From positions 1-49,285 of the forward strand of contig JAGDVY010000039.1 of assembly GCA_023255875.1 (NCBI GenBank): a DNA stretch of 49,285 bases, written 5' to 3'. This DNA comes from Hydrogenobacter sp. Its GTDB lineage: Bacteria > Aquificota > Aquificia > Aquificales > Aquificaceae. Below, piece by piece: positions 32,649 to 42,160 of the stretch (the stretch's first letter is position 1; the number at the start of each line of letters is the position of its first letter). Below the pieces are notes generated by a model. That model saw nothing but the letters and a program-made list of their open reading frames with translations. It had not been told where the DNA came from and searched no databases. Both the position numbers and the translations under genes were made by a program.

Positions 32649-33998
32649 ATGATTAGGCAAAGAGAACCCATTATTGCTATAGCAACGCCGTACGGTGAGA
32701 GTGCTATAGGCATACTTAGGATGTCTGGTGGAGGTCTTTGGGAAAAAGTGGGAAAACATGTACAGTTAAAAGGCAAACTAAAGCCTCGATATGCTCACTT
32801 TTTCAGGTTAATAGATGGTGAGGAAGTGCTTGATGAAGGAATACTTATATACTACAAGGCACCACACTCCTACACAGGTGAGGACATGGTAGAGATGTTT
32901 CTTCATGGAAACCCTCTTATACTCAAAAGGGCTTTGGAGGTATTCCTAAAAGAGGGTATAAGACTTGCAGAACCGGGAGAATTCACCAAAAGAGCCTTTC
33001 TTAACGGAAAGCTTGACATAACACAGGCAGAAGCGGTTGCAGACCTCATAAGTGCCAAAACAGACCTTGCAAGACAGGTAGCCCTAAGACAGCTTCAGGG
33101 AGGACTATCCGAGCACATAAACCCCCTAAGAGAAAGACTTACGGAGCTTTTGGCTTATGTAGAGGCAGATATAGAGTTTGCAGAACAGGACATTCCCACC
33201 ATTGAAAAAGAGGAGCTCATTGAACTTCTTACACTTATAATAGAAAGCATAAAGAATTTGCTATCAACAGTCAAAGCAGGAGAGTTCATCAGAAGGGGTA
33301 TAAACTTAGCCATAGCGGGAAAGCCAAATGTGGGCAAATCCTCTCTGTTTAACGTACTTCTTGGAAAAGAAAGAGCAATAGTGACGCACATACCCGGAAC
33401 CACAAGAGACTTTTTGCAAGAGCAGATGCACTTAGAAGGAATACCCATAAACCTTATAGATACCGCAGGTATAAGACAAACTCAGGACGAGGTGGAAGCA
33501 ATAGGAATAAAAAGAAGCCTATCTGCTTTGGAATCTGCGGATTTGGTACTTTTTGTAGTTGATGCTTCAAAGCCTCTTGAAGAGGAAGATTGGGAAGTTT
33601 ATAATTTAATCAAACAAAAAGATCATATAAAAGTGCTAAATAAGATGGATTTAGGATTAGACCCTTCCGTGAAAAGAATATTTCCAGATGGTGTTTGTGT
33701 AAGTGCAAAGACAGGACAAGGCATTGAGGAGCTTAAAAAGTTTATGCTCCAAAAGGCAGGAGTCTTTGGGTATGACGGTATGATGGTATATTTGTCCGTG
33801 CGTCACGGTGAGCTTCTAAGAAAGTCTTTGGATGTTTTAGAACCTCTCCTGCAAAGGTTAAAGGTAGAAGACATCTCTCCTGAGATATTAGCTTTAGAGC
33901 TTAGAGAAGCACTAAGCTATCTTGACCAGATAGTGGGAGCTATCACCACTGAGGACATGCTTAATGAAATATTCTCAAGGTTTTGTATAGGGAAATAA
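32649..33998 (+). CDS. mnmE: tRNA modification GTPase MnmE
   Basis: This 449-aa protein has the N-terminal tetrahydrofolate-binding domain (YGESAIGILRMSG, HSYTGEDMVE), a helical domain, the inserted G domain (GKPNVGKSSLFN; DTAGI; NKMD) and the terminal motif FCIGK, whose Cys is essential. With MnmG it modifies uridine-34 of several tRNAs. It follows tkt after 28 nt in the long plus-strand operon. Confidence 0.97.
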   Translation: MIRQREPIIAIATPYGESAIGILRMSGGGLWEKVGKHVQLKGKLKPRYAHFFRLIDGEEVLDEGILIYYKAPHSYTGEDMVEMFLHGNPLILKRALEVFLKEGIRLAEPGEFTKRAFLNGKLDITQAEAVADLISAKTDLARQVALRQLQGGLSEHINPLRERLTELLAYVEADIEFAEQDIPTIEKEELIELLTLIIESIKNLLSTVKAGEFIRRGINLAIAGKPNVGKSSLFNVLLGKERAIVTHIPGTTRDFLQEQMHLEGIPINLIDTAGIRQTQDEVEAIGIKRSLSALESADLVLFVVDASKPLEEEDWEVYNLIKQKDHIKVLNKMDLGLDPSVKRIFPDGVCVSAKTGQGIEELKKFMLQKAGVFGYDGMMVYLSVRHGELLRKSLDVLEPLLQRLKVEDISPEILALELREALSYLDQIVGAITTEDMLNEIFSRFCIGK

Positions 33999-34013
33999 AA
34001 AGGAGGAATGATG

Positions 34014-35312
34014 ATGGAACAGGAAGTACAAACTACCCAAGAAAAAAAGATCTACTCTTACGAAGATCTTAGGAAAATGTCCTTGGGAGAACTTCAGAAG
34101 ATAGGAAGAGAGCTTAACCTATCAAGGGTGACAGGCTTAAGAAAAGAAGAGTTAATAGAGAAAATACTTGCTACTCAAGCAAAAGAAGAAGGGCTAAACT
34201 TTGTGAAAGGAGTACTTGAGATACTTCCTGAAAGCTATGGTTTTATAAGAAGTGCGGAAAATAACTACATGCCAAGCTCTACTGACATTTATGTATCACC
34301 TTCTCAAATAAAGAAGTTTGGACTTAGAACAGGTGATACCATTATAGGCTTTGCAAGACCACCTCAAGAGAAAGAAAAGTACCAAGCCCTCATAAAGATA
34401 GAATCAGTAAATGGCTTACCACCAGATCCAGAAGTCCTAAAAAGCAGACCTATCTTTGAAAAACTCACACCTTACCATCCCACCGAAAGGTTTAACTTGG
34501 AAGTATCACCTACGGAACTCTCCACAAGAGTTGTGAGTCTTTTAGCTCCTATAGGAAAGGGTCAAAGAGGACTTATAGTAGCTCCTCCAAAGGCAGGCAA
34601 AACCGTTTTACTTCAGAAAATAGCACAGGCACTCATCCAGAATCACCCAGAGGTGCATCTTATCATACTCCTCATAGACGAACGTCCAGAAGAAGTTACA
34701 GAGATGAGAAGAATAGTAGGTGATGGAGCGGAAGTGATAGCATCAACTTTTGACGAGCCTCCAGAAAGACACATGCAAGTGGCAGAGCTTGTGGTAGAAA
34801 AGGCAAAAAGGCTTGTGGAATTAAAACACGATGTGGTTATACTCCTTGACTCTATGACTAGGTTTGGAAGGGCAGCCAATGCGGTAACTCCACCCACAGG
34901 TAGAGTCCTAACGGGTGGTATAGAAGCAACCGCTCTCCAAAGACCTAAAAAGTTCTTTGGTGCAGCAAGAAATATAGAGGAAGGTGGTTCTCTTACCATA
35001 ATAGCCACAGCACTTATAGAAACGGGTTCTAAGATGGACGATGTTATATACGAGGAGTTCAAGGGCACGGGTAATATGGAGATACACTTAGACAGAAGGC
35101 TTATGGAAAGAAGAATATTCCCAGCAATAAACATAGAAAAGTCGGGCACAAGGAAGGAAGAGCTTCTTCTTGAGGATTGGGAGCTTCAAAGAATCTGGGT
35201 GCTCAGAAAGTTCCTTGCCACCATGGATCCCATAGAAGCTATGGAATTTCTACTGGACAAGCTCAAAAAGTTCAAGACTAATAAAGATTTTCTAAAGGCA
35301 ATGCACTCCTGA
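34014..35312 (+). CDS. rho: transcription termination factor Rho
   Basis: Rho is a hexameric RNA helicase that ends transcription. The protein has an N-terminal SAP-like helical domain, a cold-shock RNA-binding domain ([20 protein letters not shown]), P-loop [11 protein letters not shown], Walker [12 protein letters not shown] and the R-loop motif [16 protein letters not shown]. Three ATG codons stand in a row (34008, 34011, 34014); the last is 7 nt from AGGAGG and is preferred, giving 432 aa. Its stop overlaps the holA start by one base. Confidence 0.97.
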   Translation: MEQEVQTTQEKKIYSYEDLRKMSLGELQKIGRELNLSRVTGLRKEELIEKILATQAKEEGLNFVKGVLEILPESYGFIRSAENNYMPSSTDIYVSPSQIKKFGLRTGDTIIGFARPPQEKEKYQALIKIESVNGLPPDPEVLKSRPIFEKLTPYHPTERFNLEVSPTELSTRVVSLLAPIGKGQRGLIVAPPKAGKTVLLQKIAQALIQNHPEVHLIILLIDERPEEVTEMRRIVGDGAEVIASTFDEPPERHMQVAELVVEKAKRLVELKHDVVILLDSMTRFGRAANAVTPPTGRVLTGGIEATALQRPKKFFGAARNIEEGGSLTIIATALIETGSKMDDVIYEEFKGTGNMEIHLDRRLMERRIFPAINIEKSGTRKEELLLEDWELQRIWVLRKFLATMDPIEAMEFLLDKLKKFKTNKDFLKAMHS

Positions 35313-36295
35313 TGAACCTCCTTGAGTATCAAAAAGGCTTAGAAAACAGAGAGATAAAACCCATAAACTTGGTGCAAGTAGAGGACGAGTATGTCCTAAA
35401 AACCTTTATTGACAAACTATCAAACCTTTACGAGGTAAAAATTCTTTGGGGTGATGAACTGGACAGAAAGTCTTTCTTTTCCGCTTTTTCCGAAGGTGAG
35501 ATGTTCAGCAAGAAAAAGAAAGTGTATATAGTAAAAAAAGCGGAGGAGCTACTAAAATCCGCAAAAGATACCAACTACTTAATTTCTTTTGCGAAAAGGC
35601 TCAAAAATGTGAGCATATTTTTGGTGGTATCCGAAAAGCTTACAAAGCAACAGCTTGAAAAAGAACCCATAAAAACACTCCTCAGTGTAGGCGAATTCCT
35701 TGAGGCAAAAGTTCCCAACAAGAAAAAGATCAAAGAGCTAGTCAAAAACAGGTTTGAGAGAGAAGGAAGAAAGATAGATGAACAAGCCTTAGATTACCTT
35801 CTTGAGATCACCTCTTACAACCTTATGGAGCTAAGAAACGAGGTGGACAAACTCCTCCTTTACAAAGAGGATAGAATAACTATTGATGATGTAAAAAGGG
35901 TATGTGTTTCAAATGTTGAATACACCGTTTTTGATTTCCTAGATGCTTTTTTCAACAAGGACCTTGAAAGAGCTCTGCTGTATCTTTCCTCACTCCTAAG
36001 ATCTGGCATTCATCCTCTTCAGATACAGGCGGTTATGATAAGTTATGCTATCAAGCTCTTCTCTTTGGTAAGTTCAGGAGAGGATAAAGAAAAGGCTTTT
36101 GTAGAGTTAGGATTAACCAATCCTTACGTAAAAAACAGCTTTAAGACTTACGCGGAGAAATTCTCCTTAGAAGAACTAAAGCAAATGATTCTAAGACTTC
36201 ATCAGCTTGATATGATAGAGAAAGTGTATTTTGCGGATCCAGAGGAAAGCCTAAAGCGTTTTGTGATAGAATACCTTAGGTATGCGATCCGCTAA
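35312..36295 (+). CDS. holA: DNA polymerase III delta subunit
   Basis: The 327-aa protein has the HolA pattern: an N-terminal clamp-binding region, the middle helical domain ([26 protein letters not shown], residues about 164-189) and a C-terminal collar domain ([19 protein letters not shown]). Delta opens the beta clamp in the clamp loader. Conservation is low, as is usual for HolA, but size and order fit. It is coupled to rho (TGATG) and overlaps hisB by 14 nt. Confidence 0.88.
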   Translation: MNLLEYQKGLENREIKPINLVQVEDEYVLKTFIDKLSNLYEVKILWGDELDRKSFFSAFSEGEMFSKKKKVYIVKKAEELLKSAKDTNYLISFAKRLKNVSIFLVVSEKLTKQQLEKEPIKTLLSVGEFLEAKVPNKKKIKELVKNRFEREGRKIDEQALDYLLEITSYNLMELRNEVDKLLLYKEDRITIDDVKRVCVSNVEYTVFDFLDAFFNKDLERALLYLSSLLRSGIHPLQIQAVMISYAIKLFSLVSSGEDKEKAFVELGLTNPYVKNSFKTYAEKFSLEELKQMILRLHQLDMIEKVYFADPEESLKRFVIEYLRYAIR

Positions 36296-36860
36296 GGTAA
36301 GCAGAGAGACCAAGGAAACTAAGATTGAGATATACATAAACCTTGATGGTACTGGGTCTTACCACATAAAAACTCCTGTCGGCTTTATAAACCACATGCT
36401 AGAGACCCTTTCCAAGCACTCGGGCTTTGACATGGAAGTGTATGCGGAAGGCGATGTTCATGTATCACACCACCACACGGTAGAGGACCTGGGTATAGTG
36501 TTGGGAATGGCATTTGAGAAAGCTCTGGGAGACAAAAAGGGTATAAGCAGATTTGGTTATAGCGTTGTGCCCATGGACGAGGCACTGGTTATGAGCAGTA
36601 TAGACATATCAGGCAGGCCCCTTTTCTTCTACGAAGACCTAGGACTAAGGGGTAAGATCACTGACTTTGATTTTGAACTCATATGGGAGTTCTTCAAAGG
36701 TTTCGCACTCTTCTCAAAGAGCACCCTCCACATTAGGGTAATAGATGGCAAAATACTTCACCATGTAGCGGAAGCGTGCTTTAAGTCCTTAGCAAGAACC
36801 CTAAAAGAAGCGGTTCGCATACAAGGTACGGATATGCCTTCTACCAAAGGAAGTCTTTAG
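36282..36860 (+). CDS. hisB: imidazoleglycerol-phosphate dehydratase
   Basis: The 192-aa single-function HisB has both manganese-binding His clusters, [13 protein letters not shown] (60-72) and [17 protein letters not shown]. It also shows [15 protein letters not shown] near the N-terminus. It removes water from imidazole glycerol phosphate in histidine synthesis. No other his gene is near. The size equals the family norm. Confidence 0.97.
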   Translation: MRSAKVSRETKETKIEIYINLDGTGSYHIKTPVGFINHMLETLSKHSGFDMEVYAEGDVHVSHHHTVEDLGIVLGMAFEKALGDKKGISRFGYSVVPMDEALVMSSIDISGRPLFFYEDLGLRGKITDFDFELIWEFFKGFALFSKSTLHIRVIDGKILHHVAEACFKSLARTLKEAVRIQGTDMPSTKGSL

Positions 36861-36877
36861 TTGTTGGAGGTGATATC

Positions 36878-38083
36878 ATGCTTAAAGATTTTACACCCCA
36901 AGAGATAAAAGCGGTTTTGGGTATAACCTTTGCTGTTGCGGTGAGGATGCTGGGTCTTTTCCTGCTTTTGCCTGTTCTTTCGCCCTATCTGAAAACTCTT
37001 GAAGGCTCATCTCCTCAGCTTATAGGTTTGGCTATAGGTATATACGGTTTTGCGCAGGCTTTCCTACAGATACCCTTTGGATACCTATCTGACAAATACG
37101 GTAGAAAACCCATCATAATCTTTGGGATGCTAACTTACATACTAGGAAGTGTTATGGGTGGTTTGGCTACAAACATATGGAGTATGATAGTTGCAAGATT
37201 TATTCAAGGCTTTGGTGCGGTATCTTCCGCTATGATAGCTTTGGCAGCAGACCTTACAAGAGAGGAAGTAAGAACAAGAGCCTTTGCTCATATAGGTGCC
37301 TCCATAGGTATGGTCTTTGCTCTTAGTATAACCTTGGCTCCTGTAATTGCAGGATACATGGGTGTTCCCTTTCTGTTTTTTCTGACTGCTTTTCTGAGTA
37401 CTGTTGCAGTTATCTACCTTGCCTTTTTTATACCCGAACCAAAAGTTCATGCACAAGATAGAGAAATAAAACCTTCACTGAAAAACTTCACACTGCTGAT
37501 AACTGACAAGAACCAGATAATGCTGAACTTCTCCATAGGCATACTACACGCCTTTTTGGTAGCCATATTTACCGTCGTACCTTATGAGCTTATTTATAAC
37601 TACCACTTTCCTAAACCAAAGCACTGGGAGATATACCTACCTGCGGTCCTTCTATCTTTGATCGTGATGGTGCCTTCCACTATCATTGCGGAAAAAAGGG
37701 GTAAGTTTAAAGAGGTGTTTCTAATGGGTATCCTTTCCATATTTTTGGGATTTTTGCTTTATTACCTCATGAAAAACTTTTGGGGTAGTGTTTTGCTTGT
37801 ATTTTTCTTCTTTATAGGTTTTCACTTGCTTGAGCCAATAGTTCCTTCTTTACTCACCAAGTTAACCCACAGGGATTTAAGAGGATTATCTTTGGGATTT
37901 TTCAACACTAACCAGTTCCTTGGAGCTTTCTTGGGAGGACTCTGGGGTGGGCTTGCTCTCAAGCACAGTCTTGATTACCTTCTTTTATCCGCTCTGATGG
38001 TGTGTGTCTTATGGTCTGTATTTACTTATGTGTGGTTCAGTAGTTTGCAGTCAGAAAGTAAGCTGGGAAAGAGCAGTCTCTAA
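36878..38083 (+). CDS. MFS transporter
   Basis: The 401-aa protein has about 12 membrane helices and MFS motif A (GYLSDKYGRKP, about 68-78) between helices 2 and 3, with GFGAVSSAMIALAADLTREEVRTRA after it. It resembles drug/proton antiporters of the YajR/DHA type, but the substrate is unknown. Start has GGAGGTGATATC. Its 3' end overlaps the convergent archaemetzincin-like gene by 33 nt. Confidence 0.88.
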   Translation: MLKDFTPQEIKAVLGITFAVAVRMLGLFLLLPVLSPYLKTLEGSSPQLIGLAIGIYGFAQAFLQIPFGYLSDKYGRKPIIIFGMLTYILGSVMGGLATNIWSMIVARFIQGFGAVSSAMIALAADLTREEVRTRAFAHIGASIGMVFALSITLAPVIAGYMGVPFLFFLTAFLSTVAVIYLAFFIPEPKVHAQDREIKPSLKNFTLLITDKNQIMLNFSIGILHAFLVAIFTVVPYELIYNYHFPKPKHWEIYLPAVLLSLIVMVPSTIIAEKRGKFKEVFLMGILSIFLGFLLYYLMKNFWGSVLLVFFFFIGFHLLEPIVPSLLTKLTHRDLRGLSLGFFNTNQFLGAFLGGLWGGLALKHSLDYLLLSALMVCVLWSVFTYVWFSSLQSESKLGKSSL

Positions 38084-38560
38084 CTCTTTCTTACACTGAT
38101 GGCAAAAGTGTTTGCTCTTAGCATCTATGGAAAGGGACACATTCATAACGCATTCCTCATTTGAGCAGTCTTTTAGACCAAAGGTGTGTCCTATTTTCTG
38201 GTTTACTTCTTTGAAAACTCTTTCAAAAAACAGTCTTTCGTCAGGATTTGAAAGTCTAAAGGTGCTCACTACCGCCTCCCTTTTGCTTGCAAACCCAAAC
38301 ACAAAAGGGGCATCTTGTGCATACATGTCAGAGCTTAGCAGAGCCATTATTTTTACTAGGCCTGGATAGTTCAAGGTAGAGAGGTATTCCACAACCTTTT
38401 CTGCTATGTACTGTTTTCTTTGTGGGTCATAGGCATATTTGAAGGGACTTGCTACCCAAGAGACCCTTACCTCCAAACCAAAAGTTTCTTTAATATTCTT
38501 AGCAACAGCAAAAAGAAGTCTTTTTTCTATACTTTCAAAGCTCACCACATATATGTACAT
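38051..38560 (-). CDS. archaemetzincin homologue with lost catalytic zinc site
   Basis: The 169-aa protein matches archaemetzincins over its full length, and the structural zinc site is intact: Cys132, Cys137, Cys153 and Cys156 (DCSNEECVMN, HFCHQC). The catalytic motif, normally HELGHTFGLxHC, reads QKIGHTFGLKDC: the first His is Gln121, the catalytic Glu is Lys122 and the third zinc ligand is Asp131. Only His125 remains, so peptidase activity is unlikely. I start at the ATG 38560; a GTG at 38566 overlaps the argH stop. It is cotranscribed with argH. Role unknown, perhaps binding without cleavage. Confidence 0.82.
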   Translation of the reverse strand: MYIYVVSFESIEKRLLFAVAKNIKETFGLEVRVSWVASPFKYAYDPQRKQYIAEKVVEYLSTLNYPGLVKIMALLSSDMYAQDAPFVFGFASKREAVVSTFRLSNPDERLFFERVFKEVNQKIGHTFGLKDCSNEECVMNVSLSIDAKSKHFCHQCKKELETALSQLTF

Positions 38561-38562
38561 GA

Positions 38563-39936
38563 TCACAAGCCTTCTTCCCTTTTGGCTATCTCTATCTGTC
38601 TTAGAATTTCTTGTTTTGATGTGCCTCCGTATGTTTTCCTTCTGTCTGCTACTATGCGAGGATCAAGAAGCTCAAAAACATCTTCTTCAAAGAGAGGTGA
38701 AAAATCCTTAAGCTCCTTTATGCTTAAATCTGCAAGGCTCTTTCCTTGAGATATTACGTAAGCTACCAAATTTCCCACCACGCGGTGAGCCTCCCTAAAG
38801 GGTATGCCTTTCATCACCAGATAGTTGGCAAGGTCTGTAGCACTCATAAAGTCTCCAAAAGGTGGTGTGGTTCTATCTGCTCTTACACTCAAGCCTTCAA
38901 GTACAAGACTCATAGCTTTTATGCATGCCTTAATGGTGTCAAGGCTGTCAAAGAGGGGTTCCTTGTCTTCCTGAAGGTCTCTGTTGTAAGCGGTAGGCAG
39001 GCCCTTTAGAAGGGTCAAAAGGGACATTAGGTTTCCATACAGTCTTCCTGCTTTACCTCTTATGAGCTCCAAGACATCTGGGTTCTTTTTCTGAGGCATT
39101 ATGGAACTACCGGTGCATAGCCTATCGGGAAGTTCCACAAAACCAAACTCCTGTGTGGACCACAAGATGAGGTCTTCCGAAAGTCTAGAGAGGTGCATGC
39201 CTATAACTGCACACGCATAAAGGGTATCTAACACATAGTCCCTGTCCGCTGTAGCGTATATGGAGTTTCTCACCAAGGACCTAAAGCCCAGCTCCTGAGC
39301 GGTAAAAAACCTATCTATGGGAAAGTCAACACCTGCAACAGCTCCAGAACCCAAAGGTGATGCATCAACAAGTCTGTACGCATTCATCAGTCTTTGCTCA
39401 TCACTCAAAAACATCTCTCTGTATGCCAGAAAGTAGTGAGAAAGCCTTATGGGTTGAGCCCTCTGTAAGTGCGTATAAGCAGGCACTATTATATCCACAG
39501 AGTTTTCTGCAAGTCTGATGAGTTCCCTTCTTAGGTTCTTAAGGAGACTCACGCACTCCTTTATTGCTTTCTTTATATAAAGTCTTTCGTCCGTAGCTAC
39601 CTGATCGTTCCTTGACCTGCCCGTGTGAAGTTTTCCACCAATTTCACCCACTCTTTTTATAAGCTCCGCCTCTATATTCATATGCACATCTTCAAGCTCC
39701 TTTCTAAAGGCAAATCTACCCTCCTTTATGTCTTGCAGTATGTCCAAAAGATGTTTCTCAAGAAGGAGTGCCTCTTGCTCTGTAAGTATCCCTGCCTTTA
39801 AAAGGGTCTTGATGTGCGCAAGGTTTTGTATTATGTCTTCTTCTGCAAGTCTGCTGTCAAAACTTACCGATTGGGTAAATTCTTCTACGAATTCTTCCGT
39901 TTTTTCTCTAAACCTTCCTTCCCAAGGCTTGTGCAT
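38563..39936 (-). CDS. argH: argininosuccinate lyase
   Basis: The 457-aa enzyme splits argininosuccinate into arginine and fumarate. The fumarase-superfamily signature GSSIMPQKKNPD (about 278-289) carries the catalytic Ser loop, and HTGRSRNDQVATD and THLQRAQPIRLSHY (catalytic His) are present. The N-terminal KPWEGRF is typical. The start lies 52 nt inside the upstream DUF2325 gene. Confidence 0.97.
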   Translation of the reverse strand: MHKPWEGRFREKTEEFVEEFTQSVSFDSRLAEEDIIQNLAHIKTLLKAGILTEQEALLLEKHLLDILQDIKEGRFAFRKELEDVHMNIEAELIKRVGEIGGKLHTGRSRNDQVATDERLYIKKAIKECVSLLKNLRRELIRLAENSVDIIVPAYTHLQRAQPIRLSHYFLAYREMFLSDEQRLMNAYRLVDASPLGSGAVAGVDFPIDRFFTAQELGFRSLVRNSIYATADRDYVLDTLYACAVIGMHLSRLSEDLILWSTQEFGFVELPDRLCTGSSIMPQKKNPDVLELIRGKAGRLYGNLMSLLTLLKGLPTAYNRDLQEDKEPLFDSLDTIKACIKAMSLVLEGLSVRADRTTPPFGDFMSATDLANYLVMKGIPFREAHRVVGNLVAYVISQGKSLADLSIKELKDFSPLFEEDVFELLDPRIVADRRKTYGGTSKQEILRQIEIAKREEGL

Positions 39937-40217
39937 TCATACAATTTTATCAGCTCTTTGATCTTTTTTTCTAAGGTACAAACCCCGTGAGAGTTGCAAA
40001 AAACACACCTGTCTTTTGCATACCTTTTAGCAAGCTTCACCATGTTGTGTCCAGTAATGGAAGTAAAGATTATTACAAAGTCTGCACATGCCAGAGCACT
40101 GTCTATGTTCTGTTGTGTCTCCTGATTTATAAACTTCACAGTCAGGTTATACTTTTTTGCCAACTCTGTCACCTTTGGCCTTAACCTGTCATGGCCCCCA
40201 AGAACTACAAGTTTCAT
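39885..40217 (-). CDS. DUF2325-family protein
   Basis: From the ATG at 40217 (AAGGAGGTAAAG upstream) the protein is 110 aa, starting KLVVLGGHDRLRPKVTELA. The block SITGHNMVKLAKRYAKDRC and the SHGVCTLE end are typical of DUF2325, a small Rossmann-like family of unknown function often found alone or beside DNA- or metal-related genes. The last ~17 codons overlap argH by 52 nt, longer than any other overlap here. An FNR/CRP-like site lies upstream. Confidence 0.8.
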   Translation of the reverse strand: MKLVVLGGHDRLRPKVTELAKKYNLTVKFINQETQQNIDSALACADFVIIFTSITGHNMVKLAKRYAKDRCVFCNSHGVCTLEKKIKELIKLYECTSLGKEGLEKKRKNS

Positions 40218-40249
40218 CTTTACCTCCTTATTGATATTTGATTTCAATT

Positions 40250-40290
40250 TTAATATCCTTACTTACAGAGGTCTATATGATAAAAATCAG
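40250..40290 (-). promoter_or_regulatory. FNR/CRP-like operator and promoter of DUF2325-argH
   Basis: On the minus strand CTGAT-TTTT-ATCAT (40277-40290) matches ATGAT-N4-ATCAT with one mismatch. A TATTAA -10 candidate at 40250-40255 begins 28.5 nt from its centre, close to the class II spacing found at rlpA and ferredoxin. Confidence 0.4.
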
Positions 40291-42156
40291 TTAGAGTTCT
40301 ATACTCACAAGCATACTGAAAGGGACCGCAAGACCGCTAAGAAGGAGAGTTCCCGGTCTTAAGGAAGGTAGAAGTTTCAAAAGCTCTGTTTCTTCAAAAA
40401 ATACGGACACTGCGTCAAGGTCGTTTTTAGTTATAAGCCTAAAGATGGCTTGGGTGTTGAGTTGAGAAAGTATGTACTTGCTTATATTGGCAGGCCTTTG
40501 GGTTATGGCTATAAGACCAACACCAAACTTTCTGCCTTCCAAGGCTATCCTTTTTGCCATAATGTAGGATAGGTTTTCTCTGCCAGAAGGTGCATCTAAA
40601 GCACCCTTTTCTGGAGCAAAGTTGTGGGCTTCTTCAAGCACCACAAGTCTCTTTTTACCGTCAAGCCTTGAAAGTATGAAGATCTCCTTCATAAGCAATC
40701 CCACAATGTTTGTTCTGGCATCAAGGTTGAGCACGTCCTTGAAATCAAACACAACTATGTTCATGTTTGAGCTCAATCCCTTTCGTAGCATATGATAAAC
40801 ATCTCTCTGATTTCTCACAGAAAATTCACCAAAATCCCGCATAAGAGCGGTCAGAAAGTCTTTTATATCATCTTTCAAGGATGTAGGAGCTGATGAGATG
40901 AGGAGATTTTCCAAGTCCATCTCTTTGTAGCATAGGAGTTCAAGGTCTGGTTTGAGATGCTTTCTAAGGTTTAAGAAGAAGGTTTTTTCTTCTGTTGTCT
41001 TTTCCCCTATACCCACACCGTAAGCTTTAAGAAGGTCCTTTATGTCTTCCACATTTATGGGAAAGAGGGTGTAAGGTATCTTTATATACTCTATGCTTTC
41101 TTTTTTCACCTTTAGCTTTTCGTAGTATTCTCCAAAGACATCAATAACAAAAAACTGGATACCCTCACCTTGTGCATGCTCTATAAATCTTCTAATGAAG
41201 GTAGTTTTTCCGGCTCCAGTAGTACCTATTACTGCCATATGCATGCTGGATACCTTTGTGATATCCATGTAAACATCAAGGTCTGTGTTTAGCAGTTTTC
41301 CAACACAAACCTTTTTTTCCATGGGATATCCAGAGAGGTTCATACTCATGATCTTTTGAATATCAGGATCGTCACCTTTTACCTTCAGAAGTTGTGTACC
41401 CACTTTCAGAGGTTTTAGAGGAACACCAAAATAACTTTCTTTTTCTTCCTTGACCTTTTTGTACTCACACAGAACTTTTACCTGACCTATTTTCACATCA
41501 CCCAATTCATTTGCACAAGCTTTTAGAAAGGCTACAAGCCAATCTCTGTCTGTGCTCCTTCCCGAAAAGAGGTTTTCCTCTAAGTTTCTAGTTCTTACAT
41601 TGGTAAGCTTGCAGAGTATGACTCCCCTTTCTGTTGGTGTCTTTAAAAAGCACTGTTCTGGAAGGTCTTCCAAAAGCAGGACCTGCGAGGATAGAGAGTT
41701 TTCTGAGAATACCACCAGAGCAACTGTATCTGGATATATCTCTTCTGATTCCTCCTTTAGCATTTGGTAAAGAAGAAGAAGTTCCTTGATTTTATCTGGG
41801 TCTGTGAGCTCTACAACTGCCTCAAAGTTTCCTTCCCGAGTTCCTGCATAGGTGAGGTTAGCAGAACCCACAAAAGCCCTACTGTCATCAATTATAAGGA
41901 ACTTAGCGTGAAGTCCTGGATTTAGGTATATTTTCCCCTTTACGCTCCTTACCGCCTTAAAAACCCTAAAGTCAGTAATGTCCATATCCTTCCTTTCCCC
42001 AGCCCTAAGAAAGACCTCTAGCTTTACATCTTCTCTGATATCTTGGAGAAGACTTTCAAGGATATCCCCCCTTATCCAAGCGGATACTATCTTGATGCTC
42101 TCTTTAGCGGATTGGACTGCCCTCCTTAGTTCTTCTATAAGCTCACCCTTTGCCAT
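40291..42156 (-). CDS. PLD-family nuclease domain fused to HerA-type ATPase
   Basis: The 621-aa protein joins two enzymes. Residues about 5-130 are a phospholipase D-type domain with one HKD motif (His83, Lys85, Asp90 in LHAKFLIIDD) followed by GSANLT; two chains would be needed for a full active site. A linker region (about 140-255) is not recognised. From about 255 a HerA/FtsK-type ATPase follows, with Walker A GTTGAGKTTF (311-320), Walker B RLVVLEEAH (503-511) and ITQRP (551-555). In archaea HerA works with the nuclease NurA on DNA ends, and bacterial HerA-nuclease pairs act in phage defence. A hexameric motor with built-in nuclease is inferred. It ends the operon ilvE-M28-lolA-GNAT-this gene, 4 nt after GNAT. 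Confidence 0.88.
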   Translation of the reverse strand: MAKGELIEELRRAVQSAKESIKIVSAWIRGDILESLLQDIREDVKLEVFLRAGERKDMDITDFRVFKAVRSVKGKIYLNPGLHAKFLIIDDSRAFVGSANLTYAGTREGNFEAVVELTDPDKIKELLLLYQMLKEESEEIYPDTVALVVFSENSLSSQVLLLEDLPEQCFLKTPTERGVILCKLTNVRTRNLEENLFSGRSTDRDWLVAFLKACANELGDVKIGQVKVLCEYKKVKEEKESYFGVPLKPLKVGTQLLKVKGDDPDIQKIMSMNLSGYPMEKKVCVGKLLNTDLDVYMDITKVSSMHMAVIGTTGAGKTTFIRRFIEHAQGEGIQFFVIDVFGEYYEKLKVKKESIEYIKIPYTLFPINVEDIKDLLKAYGVGIGEKTTEEKTFFLNLRKHLKPDLELLCYKEMDLENLLISSAPTSLKDDIKDFLTALMRDFGEFSVRNQRDVYHMLRKGLSSNMNIVVFDFKDVLNLDARTNIVGLLMKEIFILSRLDGKKRLVVLEEAHNFAPEKGALDAPSGRENLSYIMAKRIALEGRKFGVGLIAITQRPANISKYILSQLNTQAIFRLITKNDLDAVSVFFEETELLKLLPSLRPGTLLLSGLAVPFSMLVSIEL

Positions 42157-42160
42157 GCCT

